Below, in pieces: positions 24,691-35,045 of a stretch of 64,000 bases of DNA; position 1 is the stretch's first letter; each line of letters starts with the position of its first letter. This DNA comes from Rhodoblastus sp963736175. Lineage in GTDB: Bacteria > Pseudomonadota > Alphaproteobacteria > Rhizobiales > Beijerinckiaceae. The position numbers and the translations under genes are program-made. Where the stretch lies: contig CAVTNU010000029.1 in assembly GCA_963736175.1 (NCBI GenBank), positions 124,001 through 188,000 on the forward strand, given 5' to 3'. The notes under the pieces are model-generated. The model was not told the DNA's origin. It saw only the letters and a program-made list of their open reading frames with translations, and made no database searches.

Positions 24691-25635
24691 TCAGGATTTG
24701 CGCGACACGGCGAAACGGGCGGCCTCGGCCAATAACGCCGCCTTTTCGCCAAAGCCGCCATCGGTAAGGGCTTTGACCGCCTCCTGCGCCAGAGCGTCGC
24801 GCCTTTCCTTGGCGCGCGCCATGCCGAGCGCGGCGACCAGCGTCGCCTTGTTGCGCCCGGCGTCCTTGCCGGCGCGCTTGCCGAGCGCCTTTTCGTCGCC
24901 CTCGGCGTCGAGAATATCGTCGGCGACCTGAAAGGCCGCGCCGAGCGCCGCGCCAAAGGCCGATAGCGCTTTGGCCTGCGCTGCGTCGGCGCCGCCCAGC
25001 CGTCCGCCGGCTTCGACCGCGTGGCGCAACAGCGCGCCGGTCTTCATCGATTGCATCAGGGCGACGAATTCGGTCGTATGCGGCTCGGTCCGGCGTTCGG
25101 CTTCAAGATCGAGCGCCTGGCCGCCGACCATGCCGCCGACGCCGGCGGCGCGCGCCAGCATCAGCACCAGATCGACGCGCACGGCCGCGTCCTTGTGCGT
25201 CCTGACGTCAGCGAGCACGTCGAAGGCGTAGGTCAGCAAGCCGTCGCCGGCGAGAATGGCGACGGCTTCGTCGAAGGCCTTGTGCACGGTCGGACGGCCG
25301 CGGCGCAGATCGTCGTCGTCCATGGCCGGCAGATCGTCGTGAATGAGCGAGTAGCAATGGATCATTTCAAGCGCGCAGGCGGCGCGCAACGCGCCTTCGC
25401 CGTCGGCACCGAAAAGACGCGCCGTTTCGACCAGCAAGAACGGCCGCAGGCGCTTGCCGCCGCCGAGCGATCCGTAGCGCATGGCCTCCAGCAGGCGCGT
25501 CGGACGCGCGATCTCGCCGGGCAGGAGGCTGGGGGCGAGCAGATCGTCGAGCGTTTGCTCGGTCTGTTCTGCGACAAGGCGCAGCCTCTCGGCGAAGGCG
25601 CGCGAAAGTAATTCTTTGGCCAAGCAAGGCTCCAC
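24691..25635 (-). CDS. ispA: polyprenyl synthetase (farnesyl diphosphate synthase)
   Basis: 314 residues. The first aspartate-rich motif is DDLPAMDDDDLRRG and the second DDILDAEGD. GGGKRLRPFL and GQALDLE also match IspA-type farnesyl/geranyl diphosphate synthases, which condense IPP with allylic diphosphates. The start is taken as GTG 25635; a TTG a few codons in is possible. Chain length cannot be settled from the sequence alone, but length and motifs favour C15. Confidence 0.88.
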   Translation of the reverse strand: MEPCLAKELLSRAFAERLRLVAEQTEQTLDDLLAPSLLPGEIARPTRLLEAMRYGSLGGGKRLRPFLLVETARLFGADGEGALRAACALEMIHCYSLIHDDLPAMDDDDLRRGRPTVHKAFDEAVAILAGDGLLTYAFDVLADVRTHKDAAVRVDLVLMLARAAGVGGMVGGQALDLEAERRTEPHTTEFVALMQSMKTGALLRHAVEAGGRLGGADAAQAKALSAFGAALGAAFQVADDILDAEGDEKALGKRAGKDAGRNKATLVAALGMARAKERRDALAQEAVKALTDGGFGEKAALLAEAARFAVSRKS

Positions 25636-25724
25636 CGGTCGGAAATGGATTCAAGGCGAGAATTGCCAAAAGGTCCGCCCGCCCGCTTGCCCGATGCCGC
25701 GCAATCGGTCAAGGCTTTTGCTCG

Positions 25725-26468
25725 ATGAGCAAGTCCGTCGCGCAATTTTTTTCGGCGGCGCGCGCCTTGGCGGCGCGTGTCCTTTTGGCCTGTCTGGCTT
25801 TGATCGCCGGACTGGTCGTGATCGATCGGTTTGTCCCGCCGGTTTCGACCCTGATGGCGGCCCGTTACGCGACATTGCGTCCGGTGGCGCGCGACTATCG
25901 GCCGCTGGAGCGGATATCGCCGGATCTGCTGCGGGCGGTGATCGTCGCCGAGGACGCCCGCTTTTGCCGGCATAGCGGCGTCGATTGGGGCCAGCTGGAG
26001 GCGGCGGCGAGCGATTTCGGCGACGGCGCCTCGGCGCGCGGCGCCTCGACGCTCGATATGCAGACGGTCAAGAATTTGTTTTTGTGGCCGTCGCACTCGG
26101 TCCTGCGCAAGGCGATCGAAATTCCGCTGACGCTGGCGCTCGATCTCGTCTGGCCGAAGCGACGCATTCTGGAAGTCTACCTGAACGTCGCCGAATGGGG
26201 CGAGGGCGTGTTCGGCGCCGAAGCGGCGGCGCGGCGTTATTTTCATAAATCCGCGGCGGCGCTCGACAGGCGCGAAGCGGTGTTGCTGGCGGGCGCGCTG
26301 CCCAATCCCAAGGCGCGCGATCCGCGCCGGCCCAAAGGCGTTTACGCGCGGCTGATCGGCCGCATCGCCCTGCGCGCGCGCCAGGAAGGGGTCGATCTCG
26401 ATTGCCTCGATTTGCGGGCCGATCCTAGGGCCGATCCTAGGGCCGATCTTGGGGCCGACGCGCGTTGA
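25725..26468 (+). CDS. mtgA: monofunctional biosynthetic peptidoglycan transglycosylase
   Basis: 247 residues. One N-terminal membrane anchor spans about residues 18-36. The GT51 domain follows, with the catalytic Glu in VIVAEDARFCRHSG and further motifs GASTLDMQTVKNLFLW, KRRILEVYLNVAEWGEGVFG and FGAEAAARRYF. It polymerises lipid II into glycan strands at the outer face of the inner membrane. The last 15 residues are encoded by 12-base tandem repeats (26416-26451) giving RADP units, an extension not needed for the fold. Confidence 0.92.
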   Translation: MSKSVAQFFSAARALAARVLLACLALIAGLVVIDRFVPPVSTLMAARYATLRPVARDYRPLERISPDLLRAVIVAEDARFCRHSGVDWGQLEAAASDFGDGASARGASTLDMQTVKNLFLWPSHSVLRKAIEIPLTLALDLVWPKRRILEVYLNVAEWGEGVFGAEAAARRYFHKSAAALDRREAVLLAGALPNPKARDPRRPKGVYARLIGRIALRARQEGVDLDCLDLRADPRADPRADLGADAR

Positions 26469-26546
26469 GCGGTCGAAGCGGGCGTATCGATAGAATCAAA
26501 ACGCCCGCCATTTCTTGTATTGCCGCCTGCGCCGTTTCGGTCGGCG

Positions 26547-27752
26547 TCAGGCCACTTCGAACAAGCCGGCGGCGCCCATGCCGCCGCCGACGCACATGGT
26601 CACCACGACATATTTGACGCCGCGCCGCTTGCCCTCGATCAGCGCGTGGCCGACGAGGCGCGAGCCGCTCATGCCATAGGGATGGCCGACCGCGATGGCG
26701 CCGCCGTCGACATTGAGCTTGTCGTTGTCGATGCCAAGTTTGTCGCGGCAATAGAGCACCTGCACGGCGAAGGCCTCGTTCAGCTCCCACAGGCCGATAT
26801 CGTCGACCTTCAGCCCATGCGCCTTGAGCAGTTTGGGCACGGCGAAAACCGGGCCGACGCCCATTTCATCGGGGTCGCAGCCGGCGACGGCGATGCCGCG
26901 ATAGACGCCAAGCGGCGTTAGATTGCGCTGTTGCGCCAGCTTGCCCTCCATCAAAACGCAGGCGCTGGCCCCGTCGGACAATTGCGAGGCGTTGCCGGCG
27001 GTGATGAACGAGCCATGCTCCTTCAAATGCCGGCCGCCGCCGAAGACCGGCTTGAGGCCGGAAAGACCGGCCAGGGTGGTGTCGGCGCGAATGCCCTCGT
27101 CATGCGCGAGCGTCACGGCCTTGTCGCTGACCGCGCTGGAGGCCTTGTCGACGACCTTCATGCTGGTGGGTAGGGGAACGATTTCCGCGTCGAAGCGCCC
27201 GAGCGCCTGCGAAGCGGCGGCGCGCGTTTGCGATTGCAGGCCGAACTCGTCCTGTTTCTCGCGCGATATCCCATAGCGCCGGGCGACGACTTCCGCGGTT
27301 TCCAGCATCGACATGTAGACCGCGTCATTATGCGCCAGCAGCCACGGGTCATGGGCGCGGTAATGGTTCATCTTGTCGTTTTGCACCAGCGAAACGGATT
27401 CCAGCCCGCCGCCGACGGCGATCTGCATGCCGTCCTGGACGATCTGCTTGGCGGCGATGGCGATGGCCATCATGCCGGAGGCGCATTGACGGTCGACCGA
27501 CATGCCGGCGACGCTGTTGGGCAGGCCGGCGCGCAACGCCGCCTGACGCGCGATATTGCCGGCGGTCGAACCCTGCTGCAGGGCCGCGCCCATAATCACG
27601 TCGTCGACCTCGCCGCCCTCGATCTTGGCGCGCTCGACCGCCGCCGCGATGGCGTGGCCGCCGAGCGTCTGCGCCTGGGTGTCGTTGAAAGCGCCGCGAT
27701 AGGCTTTGCCAATCGGCGTTCTGGCGGTGGAAACAATAACGGCTTCACGCAT
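26547..27752 (-). CDS. thiolase (acetyl-CoA acyltransferase)
   Basis: 401 residues. The nucleophile Cys is in DRQCASGMMAI. The C-terminal motifs are NEAFAVQVLYC, GHPYGMSGSR and CVGGGMGAAGLFE, giving the second Cys and the His. Complete thiolase of the FadA/PhaA superfamily. It closes an operon of TetR regulator, acyl-CoA dehydrogenase, SDR and thiolase. Hence a role in degrading a particular acyl-CoA, rather than acetoacetyl-CoA formation for PHB, is more likely. A GGAG ribosome site precedes the ATG. Confidence 0.88.
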   Translation of the reverse strand: MREAVIVSTARTPIGKAYRGAFNDTQAQTLGGHAIAAAVERAKIEGGEVDDVIMGAALQQGSTAGNIARQAALRAGLPNSVAGMSVDRQCASGMMAIAIAAKQIVQDGMQIAVGGGLESVSLVQNDKMNHYRAHDPWLLAHNDAVYMSMLETAEVVARRYGISREKQDEFGLQSQTRAAASQALGRFDAEIVPLPTSMKVVDKASSAVSDKAVTLAHDEGIRADTTLAGLSGLKPVFGGGRHLKEHGSFITAGNASQLSDGASACVLMEGKLAQQRNLTPLGVYRGIAVAGCDPDEMGVGPVFAVPKLLKAHGLKVDDIGLWELNEAFAVQVLYCRDKLGIDNDKLNVDGGAIAVGHPYGMSGSRLVGHALIEGKRRGVKYVVVTMCVGGGMGAAGLFEVA

Positions 27753-27843
27753 GCAAAGGCTCCTTTGGTTTGATGGTCAATATGGGTCGTTTTGTCGGAT
27801 CGCGAAAGGCGAAAGCGCCGCGGCGAAAATCGCCGACCGCCCG

Positions 27844-28605
27844 TCATTGGGCGGTCAGGCCGCCGTCGACGACGATTTCCGCGCCTGTCGTGAACGAGGA
27901 TTCGTCGCTGGCGAGATAAAGGATCGCCGCGGCGATTTCTTCCGCCCGCCCCATGCGGCCGATCGGAATCGCCCGGTTCAAGCCCTGCCGCAGCCTGTCC
28001 TGATCTTTGGCGCGGCCGATCAGGGCTTCGACCATCGGCGTTTCGGTGAAGGCCGGGTGCACCGAGTTGCAGCGGATTTGATAGCCGGCGCGGGCGCAAT
28101 GCAAGGCGATGGATTTGGTCAGCACGCGCACGGCGCCCTTGCTGGCGCAATAGGCGGCCGATTGGGCGTCGCCGATAATGCCGGCGACCGAGGACAGGTT
28201 GACGATCGAGCCGCCGCCCGACGCCTTCATGGCGCGCACCGCCTCGCGGCAGCCCAGAAAAGTTCCTTCGACATTGACGGCGTTGACCTTGCGAAAATCC
28301 TCGAGGCTCGCCGTCTCGATATTGCCGGTGATAGCGATTCCGGCCGAATTGACCAGAATGTCGAGCCGGCCGAAACGGGCCAGGGCGGCGTCGACGGCGC
28401 TTCGCCACGCGGCTTCGTCGGTCACGTCCTGTTCGAACGCCAGAATATCGTCGCCCGAGGGCAGGCCGGCGCTGTTGCGGTCGGTCAGCACGAGCTTGGC
28501 GCCTTCGGCGAGAAACATCCGCGCTGCGGCCTTGCCGATGCCCGAGGCGGCGCCGGTGATGAAGGCGATCTTGCCGGCGAGCCGGCCTGGCTTTTCCTGG
28601 GTCAT
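27844..28605 (-). CDS. SDR-family oxidoreductase
   Basis: 253 residues from the ATG at 28605, which has a GGGAG ribosome site. Rossmann motif TGAASGIGKAAA, NSAG, catalytic Ser in NLSSVAG, YCASK with Tyr/Lys, and the terminal FTTGAEIVVDGGLTAQ. In its operon the logical role is a 3-hydroxyacyl-CoA-type dehydrogenation between the acyl-CoA dehydrogenase and the thiolase, although no enoyl-CoA hydratase is present. Cofactor is probably NAD. Confidence 0.85.
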   Translation of the reverse strand: MTQEKPGRLAGKIAFITGAASGIGKAAARMFLAEGAKLVLTDRNSAGLPSGDDILAFEQDVTDEAAWRSAVDAALARFGRLDILVNSAGIAITGNIETASLEDFRKVNAVNVEGTFLGCREAVRAMKASGGGSIVNLSSVAGIIGDAQSAAYCASKGAVRVLTKSIALHCARAGYQIRCNSVHPAFTETPMVEALIGRAKDQDRLRQGLNRAIPIGRMGRAEEIAAAILYLASDESSFTTGAEIVVDGGLTAQ

Positions 28606-28682
28606 TTCATCTCCCGTTTTTCCCACGCCTGTTTTTGTCGGTCGTTTTTCAAATTGGCCCGCATCAACTCACCGCGCGGCGC

Positions 28683-29927
28683 TCACAGCGGCGGCGTCAG
28701 GAACGCGGCGGCGGCGGCGAAATTCTCGCGGCTGCGTTTGAGTTCGCGGCGGGCGATGGCGCGCAGATGCACCTCGTCCGGCCCGTCGGCGAAGCGCAGG
28801 GCGCGGCCCATCGTCCACAGATCGGCCAGGGGCGTGTCCGGCGACAGGCCGGCGGCGCCGAAAGTCTGCATGGCGCGATCGAGAATTTGCGTCTGCATGC
28901 GCGGCGCCACCGCCTTGATCATCGAGATTTCGCCAGCCGCCGCCTTGGCGCCGAGATGGTCGATCATCCAGGCGGTTTTGAGCACCAGCAGGCGCGCCTG
29001 TTCGATCTCGCAGCGCGACAGGGCGATCCATTCGGCGACGACGCCGTGTTCGTGCAGATATTTGCCGAAGGTCTTGCGCTCCTGCGCCCGCGCGCACATC
29101 AGGTCGAGCGCCAGTTCGCATTGGCCGATGGTGCGCATGCAATGGTGGATGCGTCCCGGACCGAGCCGCGCCTGGGCGAGGGCGAAACCGGAGCCTTCCT
29201 CGCCAAGCAGGTTTTCGCGCGGCACGCGGACATTGCGGAAGACGATCTCGCAATGACCCTCGACGGCGAGATGGTTCATCACGGAGATGTTGCGCGTGAC
29301 GGTGACGCCATGCGTATCGAGCGGCGTCAGGATCATGCTCTGTTGGCGATGCTTGTCGCCGTCGGGATCGGTGACGCCCATGACGATGGCGAGGCGGCAA
29401 CGCGGATCGCCGGCGCCGGTGATGAACCATTTGCGCCCGTTGATGACGTAGTCGTTGCCGTCGGTTTCGATGCGGGTGCAGATGTTGGACGCGTCGGACG
29501 ATGAGGAATCGGGCTCGGTCATCGCGAAGCAGGAGCGGATTTTGCCTTCCAGCAGCGGCTCCAGCCAGTCCTTGCGCTGCCGCGCCGTGGCGAACATGTG
29601 CAGAAGCTCCATGTTGCCGGTGTCGGGCGCCGAACAATTGAACACTTCGGACGCCCAATGCAGCTTGCCCATGATCTCGGCGAGCGGCGCGTATTCGAGA
29701 TTGGTCAGCCGCGTTCCCGGCTCGTCGGGGCGAAGATGCGGCAGGAACATGTTCCAAAGCCCTTCGGCGTAGGCGATCTCCTTGAGCTCCTCGACCACCG
29801 GCGGCGGATTGAAGCCTTCGGCGACCTCCATGCGGTAGCGCGGATGCGCGGGCAAAACGTAGCGATCGAAAAAATCGCGCACCCGCGCCTGCATTTCCTG
29901 GCCTTTTATCGAAAATTCGAAATTCAT
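28683..29927 (-). CDS. acyl-CoA dehydrogenase
   Basis: 414 residues. FAD- and substrate-binding motifs are present: CFAMTEPDSSSSDASNI, WFITGAGDPRC and GPGRIHHCMR. The C-terminal ARERKTFG-like region appears as AQERKTFGKYL, and ILDRAMQTFGAAGLSPDTPL is also conserved. It fits the ACAD family close to long-chain/ACAD10-11-type enzymes, which introduce the alpha-beta double bond. It starts 27 bases after the TetR gene and is second in the operon. Confidence 0.88.
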   Translation of the reverse strand: MNFEFSIKGQEMQARVRDFFDRYVLPAHPRYRMEVAEGFNPPPVVEELKEIAYAEGLWNMFLPHLRPDEPGTRLTNLEYAPLAEIMGKLHWASEVFNCSAPDTGNMELLHMFATARQRKDWLEPLLEGKIRSCFAMTEPDSSSSDASNICTRIETDGNDYVINGRKWFITGAGDPRCRLAIVMGVTDPDGDKHRQQSMILTPLDTHGVTVTRNISVMNHLAVEGHCEIVFRNVRVPRENLLGEEGSGFALAQARLGPGRIHHCMRTIGQCELALDLMCARAQERKTFGKYLHEHGVVAEWIALSRCEIEQARLLVLKTAWMIDHLGAKAAAGEISMIKAVAPRMQTQILDRAMQTFGAAGLSPDTPLADLWTMGRALRFADGPDEVHLRAIARRELKRSRENFAAAAAFLTPPL

Positions 29928-29954
29928 GTCGTCACCTGTGCGGGTTCAAGCGCT

Positions 29955-30650
29955 TCAAACGTCGTGATCTTGCCGGCCGGCCGCGTCGTCGCGCCCGCCG
30001 ATGTTTTCGATGCCGCCGACGGCGAACCGAACGGCGAGTTCGAGAATCTCGCGCACGTCGGACGTCTCGCACTGCCCGTCGGACAGTACGGCGATGCGTT
30101 TGTAATAGATGTCGGAGCAGTGATGCAGCGTCGAGACGGCGAAATGCAGCGCCCAGCAGACCTGCGCCTCGGAAAAAAGCGGCAGATTGCGCGCCAGGGG
30201 CAGGATGAAGCGGCGTAAATGCGACACGTCGGTTTCGAGAATGACGCGGACTTCCGGCGTCACCTCCACCATCGCCCTGGCGATGAAACGCGAGGCCGTA
30301 TCCTTCCCGGTCGCCGGATCGCGCCACAGGATCGGCGGCCCCAGCAAGGCGCGCACGATGTCGCGCAAGGTGGGCGCGCCGTTCGTTCGCCGGTCCGCCT
30401 CGCGCAGCATGTTCAGGCGTTCGCCGTTCAGCTCGCGGGTTCGCCGGCGGAAGATCGCCAGGAAAAGTCCGATCTTGGAGTCGAAATGATAGCTCACCGC
30501 CGACAGATTGACGCCGGCTTCGTGGGTAATGTCGCGCACCGACACGCCGTCGAAGCCGCGCTCGGCGAACAAGGTCTCGGCGGCCAGAAAGATGCGCTCC
30601 TGCGTGCCGCGGATATCGGCGTCGTCTTGCAAGGCGCTCGGACTATGCAT
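29955..30650 (-). CDS. TetR-family transcriptional regulator of the acyl-CoA operon
   Basis: 231 residues from the ATG at 30650; an upstream in-frame extension to 30857 would run through the operator and is rejected. The N-terminal HTH is IFLAAETLFAERGFDGVSVRDITHEAGVNLSAVSYHFDSKIGLF. The C-terminus carries a TetR_C-type ligand domain with several histidines and aromatic residues. It is first in the operon and divergent from the SDR at 31015. Two copies of AAACGGTCGTTT in the intergenic region are the likely binding sites. The inducer is probably an acyl-CoA. Confidence 0.88.
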   Translation of the reverse strand: MHSPSALQDDADIRGTQERIFLAAETLFAERGFDGVSVRDITHEAGVNLSAVSYHFDSKIGLFLAIFRRRTRELNGERLNMLREADRRTNGAPTLRDIVRALLGPPILWRDPATGKDTASRFIARAMVEVTPEVRVILETDVSHLRRFILPLARNLPLFSEAQVCWALHFAVSTLHHCSDIYYKRIAVLSDGQCETSDVREILELAVRFAVGGIENIGGRDDAAGRQDHDV

Positions 30651-30758
30651 CGCCTCTGTTCCCGTCCTCGCCGCACCGCGTCTCTCGCTGTCGCCGGGCG
30701 CGACCGGGTTGGTCGCCGACGCAGGTGGGCTCAGACTATTTTCTTTGCAAAAAATGTC

Positions 30759-30934
30759 AAACGGTCGTTTTAAAATATTTTCACCAAAGTTGCTGAACGC
30801 CGACGGAGGCGGGGTCTGGAAGGAATAAATGCAATATTTTTCAATAGATATAGGCACAAATCAGAATGCTTAAACTACCTCTCGGCGCTGCGCTCGTCGC
30901 CGCTTCCCTCTTGATTTGAAAAAACGGTCGTTTT
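30759..30934. promoter_or_regulatory. paired TetR-type operators in the divergent intergenic region
   Basis: The palindrome AAACG-GT-CGTTT occurs at 30759-30770 and, one base longer on each side, at 30921-30934. One lies 109 bases before the TetR start and the other 80 bases before the SDR start. The surrounding 364 bases are AT-rich relative to the window, which fits two divergent promoters. I see nothing else in the gap. Confidence 0.72.
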
Positions 30935-31014
30935 AATTGTAGCGCAATCAATTTTTCAAACAGCCGCCGCTGACGCCCAAGTCGGCGGGCGGTGAAACGG
31001 GCGAGGAACAGGCG

Positions 31015-31788
31015 ATGACATTATTCGATCTCAAGGGACGCGTTGCGATCGTCACCGGCTCGTCGCGCGGCATCGGCCGCGCCATCGCCGAGCGCCTGTG
31101 CCAACATGGCGCGCGCGTGGTGATTTCCTCGCGCAAGGCCGAAGCCTGCGCCGCCGTCGTCGATGAATTGACGCAAACTTACGGCGCCGGCGCGGCGATC
31201 GCCATTCCGGCCAATATTTCGGTGAAGGAGGATCTCGCCCATCTCGTCGACGAGACGTTGCGCCAGCTCGGCGGCCTCGACATTCTCGTCTGCAACGCCG
31301 CCTCCAATCCCTATTTCGGCCCGATGAGCGGTATCAAGGACGAGCAGTTCCGCAAGATTTTGGACAACAATGTGCTGGCCAACCATTGGCTGATCCAGAT
31401 GGCGGCGCCGACGATGATCGCCAAGAAGGACGGGGCGATCGTCATCGTCTCGTCGATCGGCGGCCTCAAGGCGTCGGAAACGCTTGGCGCCTATTGCATC
31501 TCCAAGGCGGCGGACTTTCAACTGGCGCGCAATCTCGCCGCCGAGTTCGGTAAGCATAATATCCGCGTCAATTGCATCGCCCCCGGTCTCATCAAGACCG
31601 ATTTTTCGCGCGCGCTGCTGGAAAATCCGGACAAGGTCGACGCGTTCATCGCCAGCACGCCGCTGCGCCGCATCGGCGCGCCGGACGATATCGCTGGCGC
31701 CGCGGTTTTCCTGGCCTCGCAGGCGGGCGCATTTATGACCGGTCAGGCCATTGTCGTCGACGGCGGCCGGGTCGTCGCCGGCGAATAG
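31015..31788 (+). CDS. SDR-family oxidoreductase
   Basis: 257 residues. TGSSRGIGRAIAERL, NAASNPYFGPM, IVSSIGG, YCISKAAD and TGQAIVVDGGRVVAGE mark a classical SDR. The NAASNPYFGP segment is typical of dehydrogenases annotated as DHRS4-like or 3-oxoacyl/retinol reductases, often found with acyl-CoA dehydrogenases. It is divergent from the TetR operon and has its own copy of the operator 80 bases upstream, so it is probably in the same regulon. Confidence 0.85.
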   Translation: MTLFDLKGRVAIVTGSSRGIGRAIAERLCQHGARVVISSRKAEACAAVVDELTQTYGAGAAIAIPANISVKEDLAHLVDETLRQLGGLDILVCNAASNPYFGPMSGIKDEQFRKILDNNVLANHWLIQMAAPTMIAKKDGAIVIVSSIGGLKASETLGAYCISKAADFQLARNLAAEFGKHNIRVNCIAPGLIKTDFSRALLENPDKVDAFIASTPLRRIGAPDDIAGAAVFLASQAGAFMTGQAIVVDGGRVVAGE

Positions 31789-31799
31789 GGCGCTTTCGT

Positions 31800-32279
31800 T
31801 CAGGCCGTCGGCCCCGCGCCGCGCGCGCGCAGGAATTCGACCAGCGCCTGCCGCGTCGTCTCGGAAACGAAATGCTCGATCCCCTCGGCGTCGGCTTCCG
31901 CCGCCTCCAAAGGCACGCCGAGCGCCAGCAGCACGTCGACCACCAGGCGGTGTCGCGACTTGACCCGTTCGGCCAGAGCCTGCCCCTGTTTCGTCAGGAA
32001 CACGCCGCGATAGGGCAGACCGGTGGCCAGCCCGTCGCGTTTCAATCGCGCGATGGTCTTGATCGCGGTGGCGTGCGAGACGCCGAGGCGGCGGGCGATG
32101 TCGGTCGGTCGCGCCTCGCCGCCGCTCGCCAGCAGATCGGCGATCAATTCGACGTAGTCCTCATGCAGCGCGCCCGATTGGGCCGAGCGGGCCTTGCCGA
32201 ACCGGCGCGCCTGAGTCTGTTCGGCCGGCAGCGCTGGAGCGCTCTGTTCGGCTTGGTCTTCTCCCGCCGTTTCCGACAT
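31800..32279 (-). CDS. mntR: manganese-responsive regulator MntR (DtxR family)
   Basis: 159 residues. After a disordered 35-residue start comes the MntR core: ALHEDYVELIADLLASGGEARPTDIARRLGVSHATAIKTIARLKRDGLATGLPYRGVFLT, a winged HTH with the metal-ligand Glu in HEDY. KSRHRLVVDVLLALGVPLEAAEADAEGIEHFVS supplies further ligands. It binds Mn(II) and represses mntH. It is divergent from the transporter gene, and a perfect palindrome lies at 32402-32421. Confidence 0.9.
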   Translation of the reverse strand: MSETAGEDQAEQSAPALPAEQTQARRFGKARSAQSGALHEDYVELIADLLASGGEARPTDIARRLGVSHATAIKTIARLKRDGLATGLPYRGVFLTKQGQALAERVKSRHRLVVDVLLALGVPLEAAEADAEGIEHFVSETTRQALVEFLRARGAGPTA

Positions 32280-32401
32280 GCCGCCCCCGTAAATTGGCGC
32301 CGCCCGCCCGCCGTCGACGCGGTCGCAATGATCATGGCGATCAAATTGTTACCTTAACTACACTATGAACATTGACATCTAAAAACAAGGCCGCCATATT
32401 T

Positions 32402-32421
32402 AATGTAGCCAAGGCTACATT
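32402..32421. promoter_or_regulatory. MntR operator candidate upstream of mntH
   Basis: The 9-base arms AATGTAGCC and GGCTACATT with an AA spacer form a perfect palindrome 24 bases before the mntH ATG. It lies in the mntR-mntH intergenic region and is the obvious metal-regulator binding site. Confidence 0.72.
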
Positions 32422-32445
32422 TTGGCTCCAAGGCTGGATTGGTCG

Positions 32446-33765
<1,320 letters not shown>

Positions 33766-33813
33766 ACGCGCCGCGGCGGCGCCGGCGTCTGGCGCGCGGC
33801 TACTCTGTCCTGC

Positions 33814-34269
33814 TTAAACGAGATTGCCGAGCTGGCCGGCGGTCATGCGGCCGAGCAAGTCGGCGAGGCGCTCGATCTCCTGCGCGGTCCAGCGGTCCTG
33901 AAAGACCTCGGCGGACATCCGTTCGAGCGTCGCGCTGGCGTTGGCCGCCGCCTGCCGGCCCGCCTCGCTGAGAACGACATAGGCCAGCCGGGCGTCGCGG
34001 GCGTCGGCCTCCCGGCCGACGAAGCCCAGCTTTTCGAGCGGAATGGTCATGCGGGTGATGGTCGAGGGGCTGGCGTTGAGCCGTTTGGCGAGATCGACGC
34101 GGCTGAGGCGCTCGCGCGGCGCGCGTTGCAAATGCATCAGCAGCAGGGCTTCCTTGAGGGCGAGGCCGTGAACGGCCCCAAGTTCGGCGGAAAACCGCTC
34201 CTCAAGGCGGGCGTGAACATGCAGGAGATGCATGACGGCGGCGAAGGCGGCGGAGGACAACGTGTTCAT
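33814..34269 (-). CDS. MarR-family transcriptional regulator
   Basis: 151 residues. The winged HTH (LSRVDLAKRLNASPSTITRMTIPLEKLGFVGREADARDARLAYVVLSEAGR) is unambiguous, including the DxRD wing motif. Dimerisation helices lie at both ends. No target gene is adjacent except mntH, which is convergent. The regulated function cannot be inferred. Confidence 0.87.
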   Translation of the reverse strand: MNTLSSAAFAAVMHLLHVHARLEERFSAELGAVHGLALKEALLLMHLQRAPRERLSRVDLAKRLNASPSTITRMTIPLEKLGFVGREADARDARLAYVVLSEAGRQAAANASATLERMSAEVFQDRWTAQEIERLADLLGRMTAGQLGNLV

Positions 34270-34506
34270 ACGGCGTTTTTACGCCGATATATTTCTAAAT
34301 GCAAGCATATTGCAATAAACATGCAATTATTTTTATGCGCAATGAGACCGCGCATTTTGACGGCCATTCCAAAATTTTTGATGTTTTGTCGAAATGTTGA
34401 GCCGAAAGTCCGGCTTCGTCGATCTGGAGCGGAAACCTTTGCCGCCCCTCGACTACCCATTGGGCCGGGGTTGTCACCCATGTCTCCGGGTCGGACAGTG
34501 GGGAAG

Positions 34507-34583
34507 TGGTAGCGGAGGAGGGACTCGAACCCCCGACACAAGGATTATGATTCCTCTGCTCTAGCCGGCTGAGCTACTCCGCC
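34507..34583 (-). tRNA. tRNA-Met, elongator (anticodon CAT)
   Basis: A 77-nucleotide cloverleaf with acceptor GGCGGAG paired to CTCCGCT. The anticodon stem is GAGGA/TCCTT with loop ATCATAA (anticodon CAT), the T arm is CGGGG/CCCTC-like with loop TTCGAGT, and CCA is encoded. The body resembles alphaproteobacterial elongator tRNA-Met. A lysidine-modified tRNA-Ile2 with the same anticodon is the alternative. Confidence 0.88.
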
Positions 34584-34723
34584 CCAATGCGCGCCGTCGC
34601 CGGCGTCGCACGTTGCGCCGGGGATATAGGCCGCGCGCGATCGCCTTGTCAAGGAAGCCGGACCGGGCTGTCGGGCGCCAAAGCGGCTTCAGCGTTTCCA
34701 ACAATTTTCCTGGTCGGCGCGGT

Positions 34724-34963
34724 TCAGGCGGGCTCGTTGTCCGCCTTTTCCGCCAGCGCCTTCAACCGCGCCATTTTGGCCTCGGGTCCGGCGTAGGGCT
34801 CCTGCCGGTCGACGTTCCAGTAGCGCAGCTCTTCCAGCGCGATTTTCTGGCCGGTGGCGGCGCAGACGACATAGGCGCCGGCGCGGCGCACCTTGTAGTC
34901 GCCATCGAGATAGAGCAGTTCGGCCGGTCCGGGAGGCGGCAGACGCCGGTCGATGCGATTCAT
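34724..34963 (-). CDS. DUF2093 family small protein
   Basis: 79 residues from the ATG at 34963, preceded by an AGGAGG ribosome site; a TTG at 34969 is an in-frame alternative. The core LLYLDGDYKVRRAGAYVVCAATGQKIALEELRYWNVDRQEPYAGPEA is the DUF2093 pattern found in Hyphomicrobiales. Its two cysteine-like positions are reduced to one here. Function unknown. Confidence 0.75.
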   Translation of the reverse strand: MNRIDRRLPPPGPAELLYLDGDYKVRRAGAYVVCAATGQKIALEELRYWNVDRQEPYAGPEAKMARLKALAEKADNEPA

Positions 34964-35045
34964 GGCCAAGCCTCCTGTTGTGGATCACAATTTGTCGCCG
35001 GCTGGCGACAACGGGATAGATAGGGCAAAAGCGCGCCGCCAAAAA

